A stretch of DNA of 64,000 bases from Harmonia axyridis. Lineage: Eukaryota; Arthropoda; Insecta; Coleoptera; Coccinellidae. Below the pieces are notes generated by a model. That model ran no database searches and had not been told where the DNA came from. It was given only the letters and a program-made list of their open reading frames with translations. Every line of letters starts with the position of its first letter. Positions within the stretch are counted from its first letter, which is position 1. Positions 1 to 9,635 of this stretch are shown here, piece after piece. The position numbers and the translations under genes are program-made. The stretch is taken from assembly GCF_914767665.1 (NCBI RefSeq), contig NC_059504.1:25522001-25586000 (forward strand), written 5' to 3'.

Positions 1-440
1 CTCGACTACTGCACTTTTTGAAGTGCAAGCTTTGTGGTCTTCATCGAGTCTTTCGATGAGCGTCAGTGAATGGTGCACTGTATCACTCAATCTCTTCTGA
101 AAGACTGTTAGGCCAATGCTCCCCTTTTTAAAAATATCGTTTGTTGTTGTGAACATCACGTTTCCACCGATCAACATACTGAATTGTGATAGGTAGGGAT
201 TCCCCCGTTTTTTACTTTTTCTTCTTGCACGATAACAAACATGCAGGTCATCTGTTGTCATCCGAAATGTGAAGTTTTTGAGGATTTTATTGTTTATAGT
301 CTCAACCACCTTATCATAACAATTTCCAATTTCGTCTTCCTTGACTCCGCGAAGAATTAGAATTTCTCTTGCCTTTCGTTTTCTATTTGAGAATGCATTG
401 TTTCAATGTATTTTTTTACAGTCTTCAAATTCTCTCTCAT
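1..440 (-). pseudogene. LINE ORF1-like fragment, runs off left edge
   Basis: Reading the minus strand from an ATG at 440, a short lysine/glutamate-rich helical segment (MRENLKTVKKYIETM...) is followed, after a one-base frame change near 365-400, by a frame that stays open for about 130 codons to the window edge. It contains a stretch with REILILRGVKEDE, then TTDDLHVCYRARRKSKKRG. A coiled coil followed by an RRM-like 'I.GV.E' strand and a 'D...V.R.GKK' strand is the layout of ORF1 proteins of LINE retrotransposons, which bind element RNA and chaperone integration. That assignment is by pattern only; no catalytic motif is expected in ORF1. The frame change makes it a probable pseudogene. It could instead be a host coiled-coil protein. 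The rest lies outside the window. Confidence 0.4.
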
Positions 441-949
441 AGTATTTCGTTTATTATTTTAGTTATACAATAGGGGACAGAGACAGAAGAGACCAAGTTC
501 GAATTATTCAGTATAATAGGTAGTGAATTCATATCTTAGCGCCCCCAGTACGATTGAATTTTGTCAACTCGGGGACTCAGATCATCATGATCAACTTTTT
601 ACGTTTTCGGGCATTTGAAATTTATGATATATTATTAAAAACAAGAAGAAAAAGAATTTCGGTATCGATTCTCATGTAATTATAATATCAAATAATTGTG
701 AATGCGAATCGACGGATGAACAACGAATCAAAACTCTGTGTGAGAATGAATGCAGCACCAAATAACAAATAGCACGTAACAAATATCACCTCACAATTAA
801 CAAGTAGAAGTGTAATGTCGTATTTTCAATAACAGTGTTTATGCAGCAAAAATTGAAGATGTTATCCTTGTTTACCTTAATCATTCCTTCCCATTAGGAT
901 TTATCACTAAATATGAAGTTAACTCGAGAGTTACCTTCATTTGAATGAC

Positions 950-1327
950 ATGATTCTAACTATGATGATGATGGCTCAACTGTTACAGGGTGTCGCTATC
1001 TTAATATCAAGTGATATACTATACACGATGTCCAAGATTGAGTGTAACAAACTGATTGGGTTTATAGTATTGATGAATATGAGACTAAATTTCCTGAAAA
1101 TATGGGACCTAATTCCTTTCACTTCTGAATTACACTGTGTTAAAGATGAAAACAATAACTTGTTTTTTCTAAATGACTCGCACATAACTGAGGAGTTAGG
1201 ATATTCCAATATGACTCGAAATAGTCATAGGTACTGCTCAATGAGAGTTAATTTAAATATTTCAAATATTTTCAGTGCAATAGATAAAAAGGTTATTTTA
1301 TATCATGATGTCCTCAACTCAAACTAA
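950..1327 (+). CDS. unrecognised open frame, 125 codons
   Basis: Open frame from ATG 950 to TAA 1327. The start of the product is methionine-rich and hydrophobic (MILTMMMMAQLL), the rest has no motif that I recognise. Several AG dinucleotides after pyrimidine runs inside it could be splice acceptors, for example just before 1276. In sequence this AT-rich an open frame of this size can arise by chance, and there is no neighbouring gene context. It is kept as a possible exon or chance ORF. Confidence 0.12.
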   Translation: MILTMMMMAQLLQGVAILISSDILYTMSKIECNKLIGFIVLMNMRLNFLKIWDLIPFTSELHCVKDENNNLFFLNDSHITEELGYSNMTRNSHRYCSMRVNLNISNIFSAIDKKVILYHDVLNSN

Positions 1328-2048
1328 ATTTTCTCAAATTTTTGAGAGAACTGAATTTCTTGAAGATTATTCTTGGAAAATGACAGACACAGTTCGAAAC
1401 CTCTATACCTTACCGTCTCCGAGAATATCAGCCTCCAACATTTTAAGTTTAGAATTCACATGAAAAAAGGTCTTGGGAAATTACCGAGACTTCATTGAAA
1501 ATTTGCAAATAGAAAAGTGTGGATTTTCAAAATGACCTCCATTATTTTCTATACAAGAAGTTCCGTCTATCATTTCCCGAACTCTTCAAAAAATTTTTTT
1601 CAACTTCAATACCCTGTATCTATGTGAAAATAGTAAGGAGCCATGATTTTCAAGAAATTTGTTCTTATATTCATTAGTACTATCTTTCTTAGCAATATAT
1701 GTAGAATATCAACTAAAAAATAGATAGTATTCAAGACGTTTCCGGAAGTGGATTAAATGACATAAGTATTTGTCTTTTTTCTACTTTATCATTATTATAT
1801 TGATATCTATATGTAACAAGGAATTCGCAATTAGGGAATTACAAGGATGTGCATGTGCATGTTATTTTTGGGCAAACTGACATGTACCTATCTTGAACTA
1901 TAATTTTCAATTTCAGAAGATATTATTCCACCCGTCCCGTTTAAAATATAGTCATTCATAAGAAATATTTATTCAATATCCAATCACATTTTCATGAAGA
2001 AAATTTTGGTCTGGTACTGGGAATTCTGTACGTAGCATTTTTTGCTTC

Positions 2049-2112
2049 AATCTTCTTCTTATTTTTCAAGGGGTACATAGGTACGTGAGTACCTTGAAAA
2101 ATAAGAAGATTA
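2049..2112. repeat. imperfect hairpin, about 26-bp arms
   Basis: The left arm reads AATCTTCTTCTTATTTTTCA and continues AGGGGTAC; the right arm is GTACCTTGAAAAATAAGAAGATT in complement, with a loop of about 12 bases. Perhaps the ends of a miniature transposon or a foldback remnant. Confidence 0.6.
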
Positions 2113-2548
2113 AAGTCGCTGCTAGTTAGCAGCGATCCGACGATCAGAAGTTCCGATGATCAGATCGACAGTTTTTTTCTGCACTACATACTTTGTGTTG
2201 AACGTTAGGTCAAGTTTAGCGGTAACAGACTGCATTTCACATTTTCATTGATCGTCACTTGAGACAGTCTCTCGAGTTAATATGGTATTAACTCAAATTG
2301 AAACATAATCTCATTAGTTTTATCATTCACATTTGGTTTTTCCCTATTTGTTTTTTTACAAAATTTAAGTATTCATCTCCAAATCTGTTCATATTATTTC
2401 ATTCTACTCCACTGTAATAATTCAATGGAAATACCTGATATTTTTCATTATATATATTTTAAAGTAAATGTACTTAGAACTGGTGTAATCACTGAAGTAC
2501 GACGATAAAATTGTAAAAGTATTCAATAAGAACGTATAGAAATTTTGA

Positions 2549-2845
2549 TTATGAGATAAGCACGTTCCTAATGGACCAAACGGGATTTCCACTTTGAAAA
2601 GACGTAGCTTCAACGAAATTCTTACATATATTGCCCTGTTTTGGTAAAACCAGTTTTGAAGGATGAAGAGGTGAAATCCATATAATTAATTGGACTTACT
2701 TGAGGATCATCTCTTTCACAACTGCCGTTATTTTTGTGGACACTTTGGTATCGGAATATTATGAGACACTGACAATCGCGTACCTTAATATAGAACAAAT
2801 TAGCATGGACTGAGTTGACAGGCGGATAAATCTCATGGAGTTGTA
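2549..2845 (-). CDS. candidate two-exon host gene fragment
   Basis: On the minus strand a pyrimidine-rich tract ending in CCCAG (just before 2845) opens a 146-bp exon (2845-2700) that ends at CAA followed by GTAAGT, a consensus donor. A 64-bp intron (2699-2636) ends in AAAACAG. The next exon (2635-2549) continues in phase for 28 codons to TAA. The exons read ...QLHEIYPPVNSVHANLFY... with five cysteines overall, and then GNICKNFVEATSFQSGN.... Intron size and splice sites are typical of insects. I do not recognise the family. The opposite strand is also partly open over the first exon, so this could be chance. No first exon or polyadenylation signal was located. Confidence 0.3.
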
Positions 2846-4589
2846 CTGGGACCAGTGAAACGAACAAACAAAACTGATGAGAAAATCATTTCAAGTGAGT
2901 TTTCGCCCGTGTTATCAGGATTAGCTGCTCGCTAGCCGCTAAGGTGCGCTAATGAACCAAAACCAATTTACTGAACGTCTTATATCACGATAAATTATTT
3001 ACACGTTTGCATTTGGAATCATCAATTTGGATAGGTGGAGAATGAAAATATGCGGAGATAATTGATGAGACCGGAATGGTTGTTGACAAATTATTTTAAC
3101 ACTCATTGAATATTCTAAATGGAAGTTTTCAGGAAGAAGTTCAAAGTCTTAATGGGATGAATATGACGTTGAAGTTGGGAACTATATTTTTTTTGGAAAG
3201 TGTTACATATTTGTTTTTTCGAGAGAAGTGGTCAATATACTATTATTAATTCTATCATTGTATTTCTTCGCTTTCAAGTCCATCATTGTCCAAAACTTAG
3301 AATCCATCGAAATGGATGCAGTTTTGAGTATTTCCGCAAAAAAAAATCCTAAGAAATGATCAATTAATAAAAATAATGAATGAATTATGAATTGCGGGAA
3401 AAGGACATATTGAAAAAGCAGTAATACCTTTCGCTGATGAAATTGAAACAGTGATGGATATGATGAACTGAATAGTTCTAAACTTCACTTTTTATATAAG
3501 GAATAAACATGAAATTTAGTGGATGTACTAAATAAGTTAGGTTTATATTTTCAGCGAGAACTCCAATATGCACGTTGCAATCTACATCTATTCAAAAATT
3601 TATGATCACCTCAGTTTTTAAGGTTCAATATCCATTTCCATATCATGAGGATAATCGCCTGTAACGTACACTGAAAGTGAATTGTAGGAGAGTATCCTAC
3701 GTATTTTTAGAAGTCAGGTTCAGAGTTTCATTGACCGAATGTTTCAATGTCTCTTTATGAGACATCTTTTGTTTGAAAAACATCGAAGTATCATTTAAGG
3801 TATTGAATTGAAAAAAATATATTATTTATAGTTTCAAAACTAGTTTTCGTTTCCTCATCTAATACGGAATGTTACAGCGTTAAGGGTTCCTACTGGAAGA
3901 TGCGAAATATAAGGATAATACATGCATCCCTTTGATGAAAATATAAGTGAACTAAAACCTTACAAACTTTCATTTGATGGGAGTTCATTTCCCGCACAAT
4001 TTCATTCTTCAATAAAAGATTAAGGACATTTGACTTCAGCAGTAAAACTATTTTATGACTATTGGCAGCAAACTTCCAAATTGATAATTTTTAATTAAAA
4101 ATATTTGAACTTTATACATGAATATATTCAAAGATACATAATACATGAATATATTCAAAGTTAGCTTGAATGTTGATTTCGAATAGTAGGTTATTTTGAA
4201 ATCGATTCGCAAATAAAGAATCCTCAGATATGACTATTTATTCTTTTCCTAAAAGGACTGAAAATTCCAGCAGAAATTTCACCTCGAATCATTCAATATA
4301 AATAAAAGATCAAGAGTCACTCCAATAGAATATATATCAAATCAATCCAAATTTCTAATGAAATTATTTGAGAAATACAAAGAAATGAGAAATCTTCAAA
4401 TAAGAACAAAATTTCTGACAAATCTGTAACTGTTAAACTATATGATTCCATTGGCAAAGCCCTTTTTGTACTTATATGATTTGTATAGATACATGTATTA
4501 ATTATTAAATTTTCAATCTTCAGAAGAATTTTTATCAATTAACGGGAAGAAGGTAGCTAGTAGACAACGAAATATGAAACAGAATGTCA
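2846..4589. other. no recognised gene
   Basis: AT-rich. The only structure noted is a small direct duplication of an ATGAATATATTCAAAG segment near 4118-4158. Short open frames here have no recognisable content. Confidence 0.5.
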
Positions 4590-4690
4590 CTATTTTTGGG
4601 ATAATAATAATAATAATAATACTAACTGATCTTTATTGATAACAAGTTATCATTGGGCAATCGACCGAGATCCTTCAGCCCAATATTTTT
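4590..4690 (-). mobile_element. 3' end of a 5'-truncated LINE with TAA microsatellite tail
   Basis: On the minus strand the sequence runs GGGCTGAAGGATCTCGG..., then AACTTGTTATCAATAAAG, and ends in (TTA)n, followed by unrelated sequence. A short non-coding piece ending in an ATAAAG signal and a trinucleotide tail is the usual mark of a heavily 5'-truncated non-LTR retrotransposon. The clade is uncertain; elements of the R4/Dong type, one of which lies at 54.5-57.8 kb, end in TAA repeats. Confidence 0.45.
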
Positions 4691-5039
4691 GGGAAATTTT
4701 TCATGAAATAATTAAAGACCAAATTAGAGAATTGAAGGAATTATATTTTTTTTGACGAGTAATATATGAGTAATGAGAGTAATATAATATGATTTTCCAC
4801 ACTGACTATCCAGAAAACTACTGTTTCAGAATATTCAAATCGGTGATGAACATTATCTATTGAATTTTGAACACTTATCATAATACAATATATCGGAGAA
4901 AATATATAAATATTCAAATTCCATCAACAAATCAATTGACTTACTTGATTACTGTGGTCGAAGTCATAACTTAAAAAACGAAAAACGTAAAACGACAATT
5001 ACAAAAAAGTCACAAAATCACAACAACTCCGTCAAACAA

Positions 5040-5290
5040 ACATATCTTCGATGATCCGGAGGTGGTATATGTTCCGAACAATATGCGCGTGATTAGCTTC
5101 TTTAGCACTTCTCTGATTTTCGGTTTATAGACGCGACTCTCTTCTACTATTCGGTGCCTTCGCCAGTATGCTCACCAGAATCGGATGCTCTGCTCATTTA
5201 ACAGTCAATTCCACCACCCTTCCATTCTTTCGGAGAACCAAACTAACCGATTGGAAGCACCAAACGAAAGGTGACTTCACAAGTGCTTAA
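5040..5290. promoter_or_regulatory. GC-richer island, possible promoter or leader exon
   Basis: This segment has clearly more G+C than its surroundings and no TE similarity that I can see. On the minus strand it holds CTATAAAC near 5133-5140 with CAGAG about 15 bases further on. On the plus strand it is followed by AAAG|GTGACT, a plausible donor for a non-coding first exon. Which strand, if either, is transcribed is undecided. Confidence 0.2.
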
Positions 5291-5406
5291 TACCGTTTTG
5301 ATATTAAATATTACGCGAAGAACATTTTCGACTGTAAAATCTTGTTTAGATCCAAAAACTAACTATGAAATTTTGTTGAATAAAATACTCAAACTATTTT
5401 TTCAGG

Positions 5407-5480
5407 ACAATTTTTTAGTCAACATGACTAAATGGAACATTTTTCAATTCAAAAAGTATCAAAAAAGCAGTGAAGTAGGT
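5407..5480 (+). CDS. candidate first coding exon
   Basis: The tract ACTATTTTTTCAG is followed by a short leader, then ATG at 5425 and 18 codons (MTKWNIFQFKKYQKSSEV), ending in G|GTAAGTGA, a strong donor. The exon would end one base into a codon. It lies just downstream of the GC-richer island at 5040-5290, the arrangement expected of a spliced leader exon plus first coding exon. No protein family is recognised and the next exon was not found with certainty; see 46906-47123 for a phase-compatible candidate. Confidence 0.22.
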
Positions 5481-5811
5481 AAGTGACCCAGGTGAATCGG
5501 TGAAAATAGAAATCTATCTAAAGCGCTAGTGTATCGAAGGAAGAATACGATTCAATTAAAACCATAATAATTATAGGTGAATTAGTTAGTACTTTTTGTA
5601 TAAGACAGAAGGAAATAATGAAAAATGTGAAAATTATTGGAATTCGAAAATATTTCATATTTAAAACATATGAAGAAATTTTTTTTATTAATATCCACTT
5701 GTTATTTTATGAAAAATCTCAAATCAATTAAATTCTAAAAAAACATGGCCCTTCATGGATTCGCAATTATATTGTGATTGAAGTATCACAATATTTATAT
5801 TGTGATAAATA

Positions 5812-6512
5812 TACAGGGTGTTTCTAAATTCGTGGTACAAACGAAAATGACTGATTCCTCAGATAATTTTAGGAGAAAATTTCAAGCTACATGGACACAC
5901 AAATTCTTTGTTTAATTTGTGTCAAATTTTTTCTGATAACATTTACACTCCGAAGATATATATTCAAATGGAAATTTGTTATTGATACTGCAAAGAGTTT
6001 ACTTCACATGATATAATAATTTCGAATACAAATCTGCAGGTTGATATTCTTTCAGGAGCAGTGCTTGTGTTTTCCTTCTGAACTTTTTTTGGTGCACCAC
6101 TGGTAGTTTAGAAAATATTTTTTTTTCTTTCGTTGAAGGCATCGACTGCTATGGTCATTAGCCTCTAACCTAACCATCACCGGACATGTACAACATCCAT
6201 GACCTAGCCAGGTCCACAGTCGACGTCTCTGTCCACTGCACTACCGAGGCAATATCAAAAAAAAAAAACTTCGATAAAGCACTGAACTTTTTAGTCTCTC
6301 TTGGTTTCGGTTACAGATTTCGAAAAAAAATCAAACATTTATCTCGAAATCCTCAGGAAAATCCAAATTATAATAAGAACTCAGTAAGTGAACGGTGAGG
6401 AATAAATTGATATTTAGTTTTGGTGTTCATTTTGTCGATCTGTAGCAATTATCCATAAAGATTCGGTAAACTCGTATAATCGCATGAAAATGACTTCAAG
6501 AAACACCCTGTA
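5812..6512. mobile_element. TACAGGGTG-type miniature inverted-repeat element
   Basis: Bounded by TACAGGGTGTTTC at 5812 and its complement GAAACACCCTGTA ending at 6512. It has no coding capacity. Two further copies of the same interior occur at about 44640-45020 and 60869-61555: the stretch around CTCGAAATCCTCAGGAAAATCC and the stretch GTAGCAATTATCCATAAAGATTCG recur with substitutions. It carries a SINE-like insert (6110-6268) absent from the other copies. Confidence 0.7.
6110..6268 (-). mobile_element. SINE-like insertion
   Basis: Comparison with the copy at 60869-61555 shows this block is an insertion. On the minus strand it starts GCCTCGGTAGTGCAGTGG, which contains a good Pol III box A (TAGTGCAGTGG) as in tRNA-derived SINEs, and it ends in a run of A. 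A box B is not clear. The last 46 bases of the same unit (AGGCTAATGACCATAACAGT...) recur at 22916-22961, again with an A tail, in the same orientation. Confidence 0.5.
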
Positions 6513-6739
6513 TCTTGAAAATAAAGCGTTTGCTTATATCAGATATTCAAAGAAGGAGTTTGCAGTAAAAATATTGTGATCGTAGCAAAATACTTATTGA
6601 GAGAGGTCTATACCAGGGCTGGGACTTTTTCGCCTTTTTGTATTCGAATATTCATCCATAAATTTATTCGATTATTCGAATAATTCATTCAAACAAATAT
6701 TCATGCTTGATTATTCATGAGTAGTCATGAATATTCAAC

Positions 6740-6860
6740 TAATCGTTGATTATTCAATGATTATTCAGTGATTATTCAATGATTATTCAGTGATTATTCA
6801 ATGATTATTCAGTGATTATTCAATGATTATTCCGTGATTATTCAATGAATAATCAGTCAA
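6740..6860. repeat. 22-bp minisatellite in left hAT flank
   Basis: About five tandem units that alternate GATTATTCAATG and ATTATTCAGT. The motif matches the single and inverted copies on the right flank of the same element. Confidence 0.8.
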
Positions 6861-6923
6861 TATTCAGTGATTAAACTCATGTTTTAATGAACCAATGAAA
6901 TCCGAGCGTTTCAGTATTAATTG

Positions 6924-7056
6924 ATAGACAGAAGGAAAGAGGTTAATACCAGTAACTTTGAATCCTGTATCATTCCCCAGATTTTGTAAAAAGCCGTGTT
7001 CATTTGTTGAACCTCAAGTTCGAACTTACGGCATTAATCTCGTTCCTTCTGTCTAT
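6924..7056. mobile_element. 133-bp miniature element nested in the hAT
   Basis: Inverted ends of 27 bp: ATAGACAGAAGGAA then AGAGGTTAATACC on the left, and the complement with about three mismatches on the right. No open frame. Its lack of GATTATTCA motifs sets it apart from the host element. Confidence 0.6.
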
Positions 7057-7395
7057 AAATTTATTATAAAATCGTTCCTCAAATAATATTATTTATCAAA
7101 ATAAGCCAATTTCTTCAACGACAACGTATTAATTTGAATGACAATTTGTTTGTTTGGATTCCGAACACTGACAGGAGTTTATTTATAATTTTAATTCAAT
7201 TGTATCTATCAATTTCAATATTATGTAATTTCCAGTAATTTTAATATTAATAAAACGATTTGTCCGTAGTGAATCACAATACCTTGTTTTAATCATTCCT
7301 GAATAGTGAGTCAAGTGATCATTCAAACTTTCATTCGTAACTTCATAAATATCCAACTACTCACTGAATAGAAAACAATTCACTGAATAATCAGT

Positions 7396-7529
7396 GAATA
7401 CTCAACTATTCACTGATTATTCATGAATAGAAAAGTAGTCATTGATTATTCAACTATTCAGTGAATACTCGACTATTCACTGATTATTCATGAATAGAAA
7501 AGTAGTCATTGATTATTCAACTATTCAGT
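7396..7529. repeat. 67-bp tandem duplication in right hAT flank
   Basis: Two 67-bp units (7396-7462 and 7463-7529), starting GAATACTC(A/G)ACTATTCAC and differing at about one base. They lie in the subterminal region of the hAT element. Confidence 0.85.
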
Positions 7530-7800
7530 GAATATTCATGATTATTCGAATAATGCAAAATGCAATTATTCGAATAATTATTCAATGATTATTCGAATAT
7601 TCAAATCATTCATTCATGATTCCCAGCCCTAGTCTATACCGTTTCAGCGATCAGTTCGAAAATTAGTACGCTGTATTTTACGCTAAAGACCATCGATTTA
7701 TAACAGGTTTTATTCATTTTCAAAAGTTCGTCATTGCAGAAAGTCCTTTTTTATAAATTTTTTGGGAATGAAAAACAAAAAAGATGATATAACTTTCCCA

Positions 7801-7900
7801 ACAAACTTTTATTTTTTTATGAATTTTCACGTAATATTTCATAAACACAAACAAACTTTTATTTTTTTATGAATTTTCACGTAATATTTCATAAACACAA
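7801..7900. repeat. perfect 50-bp tandem duplication
   Basis: Two identical 50-bp copies (7801-7850, 7851-7900) beginning ACAAACTTTTATTTTTTTAT, with the first ten bases starting again at 7901. Identity of the copies suggests a recent slippage or unequal exchange event, or an assembly artefact. Confidence 0.9.
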
Positions 7901-9391
7901 ACAAACTTTCATGGTAATTTCGTTGTTGCATTCATTTCATTTAACCAATCATTGAGTTTATTTTGAAAAGTTCTGAGAAAAAATTATCACCTTATCAACA
8001 CATCTATAGAAATTAATTTTCAATCTGTAGGATTGTTTCGAAACCATAGTTCGAAGATCCATGAGATGTAAGTAATTAATGAACGATAAAAAACGTGAAT
8101 CGTTTTCCGATGTGACCTAGCATTGTCAGATTATCTTCAGTAGGTACTTATTTAAAAGACTTTTTATTTGCTATGGACACATCGATTTCATACTCGAATT
8201 CACTGAACTAATATAATTCATAGGAAAAGGAATCATCGGTAATTCTCCCTACTGGAATAAGTCATGTGGCGTTTTTTAACCCTATGACAATGGCAATATG
8301 TGCATTCCTTCATCAGTCCTTTGCAAGTAATGAGAAACTCTCATTTTTATCAGGATTTCATCAGTAATAACATTGTCCTCCGGTCGCAGAGTAATCACAT
8401 GAAAAATTTAAGCATTTTTCTCTATTCAAGTATCGTAATGAATTCATTACAGTTCTAAAAACAGTGCTGTAATGAACTCATTACAGCATCGTAGTTTAAT
8501 GCATTTAATGCGTAATTGTAAATTATTTCGAAATTCGAAATGTGCGATTCATATTCAAATTCCGTAATCTGTCAATTTTCGTAACAGTCACACCAACTGC
8601 CAAGATACAATATAAAAATCACTAGGATATATGATCTGAATTTTTCATTGAATTTCGACATTATTTCACAAAACTTAACTGAAATAGAGAAAATATCTTC
8701 TAATACTCGTTGCAGAAGGCAATTTCAACACTCATGCGTTCGAATTTCGTATACTATTGTCGGTCCTAATTACAATTTTATTCTTCATATTGAAAAAACT
8801 GGATGAATGATTTTAAATCACTTCAATTCATGGAAAATGCGAATTGAAAAACATATCAAGAAATTATTTTAGATTTCCTCAGTGTGATTTCATTGAATGA
8901 AAAGGGTTCAGAAAAGTTGATATAGTTTTCATATTTATTGTTTTTTTTAGTTTGTACCATTTTTCGCCCTTCCATATGAGGCCGAAGGGTTTTTCATTCA
9001 TGACGTATATTCCTTATGACATTCACAGTATTCGGTAAAATTCTCATTCGAAATTGTGATTTACGTATCAAGTCCGGAAAATAGGGTTTTTTTTGGCGAA
9101 TAGACAAAATTCGCTTACGCTCGTCCTGGAAGTCTGTGAGTCCAAAACAACCATTTTCGGGCGTGTTGCGTACAATATTTTTTTCGGGAACCTTGTAGAA
9201 TAACACTATCGTTGCTGCTTTCCATATTTTATTGCGATTGCGATCAAAAAACATGCAAATTATTGACAACTAATTTCATATGAACTGTCAGCCGTTTTCT
9301 CGGTTGCTATGGTAATGATCAACTGTATTCATTAAAAGTATACCAACCAAGATTTTCATATTCACAATAACACAAACGAAGTGATTCTTTT
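7901..9391. other. no recognised gene; diverged repeat copy and short palindromes
   Basis: Contains the perfect palindrome GTAATGAATTCATTAC (8435-8450) and a near-perfect one at 8466-8487. A diverged third copy of the 58718-59146 repeat lies at about 8570-8760, recognised by AAAAATCACTA, TAGAGAAAAT, TAATACTCGT and GCAGAAGGC in the same order. Around 8270-8400 the minus strand has about 40 open codons (LRPEDNVITDEILIKM...) that I cannot place. Confidence 0.4.
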
Positions 9392-9487
9392 CCGGCCTAG
9401 TCCGGGAAGTACGTACTTTCCGGACTAGGCCGGGAAATGCTACTTTCTCAGAGAAAAAGCGTCCGGGAAGTGATCACTTCCCGGACG
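9392..9487. repeat. two adjacent GC-rich palindromes
   Basis: A 42-bp palindrome at 9392-9433 (CCGGCCTAGTCCGGGAAGTA and its complement, two mismatches) is followed by a perfect 28-bp palindrome at 9460-9487 (CGTCCGGGAAGTGATC and complement). Both contain TCCGGGAAGT. They could form cruciforms; their origin is unknown. Confidence 0.85.
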
Positions 9488-9635
9488 GTTGCCGAAAAAA
9501 GTTATTTATTTAAAACATGAAAATCTTTCGATACATATTTTAAGTCTGAGAATACATTTGACGACGCTACTGATCGTTCGGGGAACTGGCTGTCAGATTT
9601 TGACTGCTAAAATCCCACCGGCATAGACTAAGATA

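Larger units (their letters stand above)
441..2548. other. no recognised gene
   Basis: AT-rich sequence with no family match that I can recognise. It holds a short open frame (950-1327) and one hairpin (2049-2112), listed separately. Confidence 0.5.
6614..7631. mobile_element. non-autonomous hAT transposon, 1018 bp
   Basis: Termini are CAGGGCTGGGA and TCCCAGCCCTA, the CAGGG-type ends of the hAT superfamily. They are flanked by a perfect 8-bp target duplication GTCTATAC (6606-6613 and 7632-7639), the hAT size. There is no transposase. Both flanks of the interior are built of repeated GATTATTCA(A/G)TG motifs in opposite orientation, probably multiplied transposase-binding subterminal repeats. 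A second miniature (6924-7056) is inserted in it. Intact target duplications point to a fairly recent insertion. Confidence 0.85.

Noticed and set aside
8994..9269. 91-codon minus-strand open frame
   Set aside because: No recognisable motif; AT-rich context makes chance likely.
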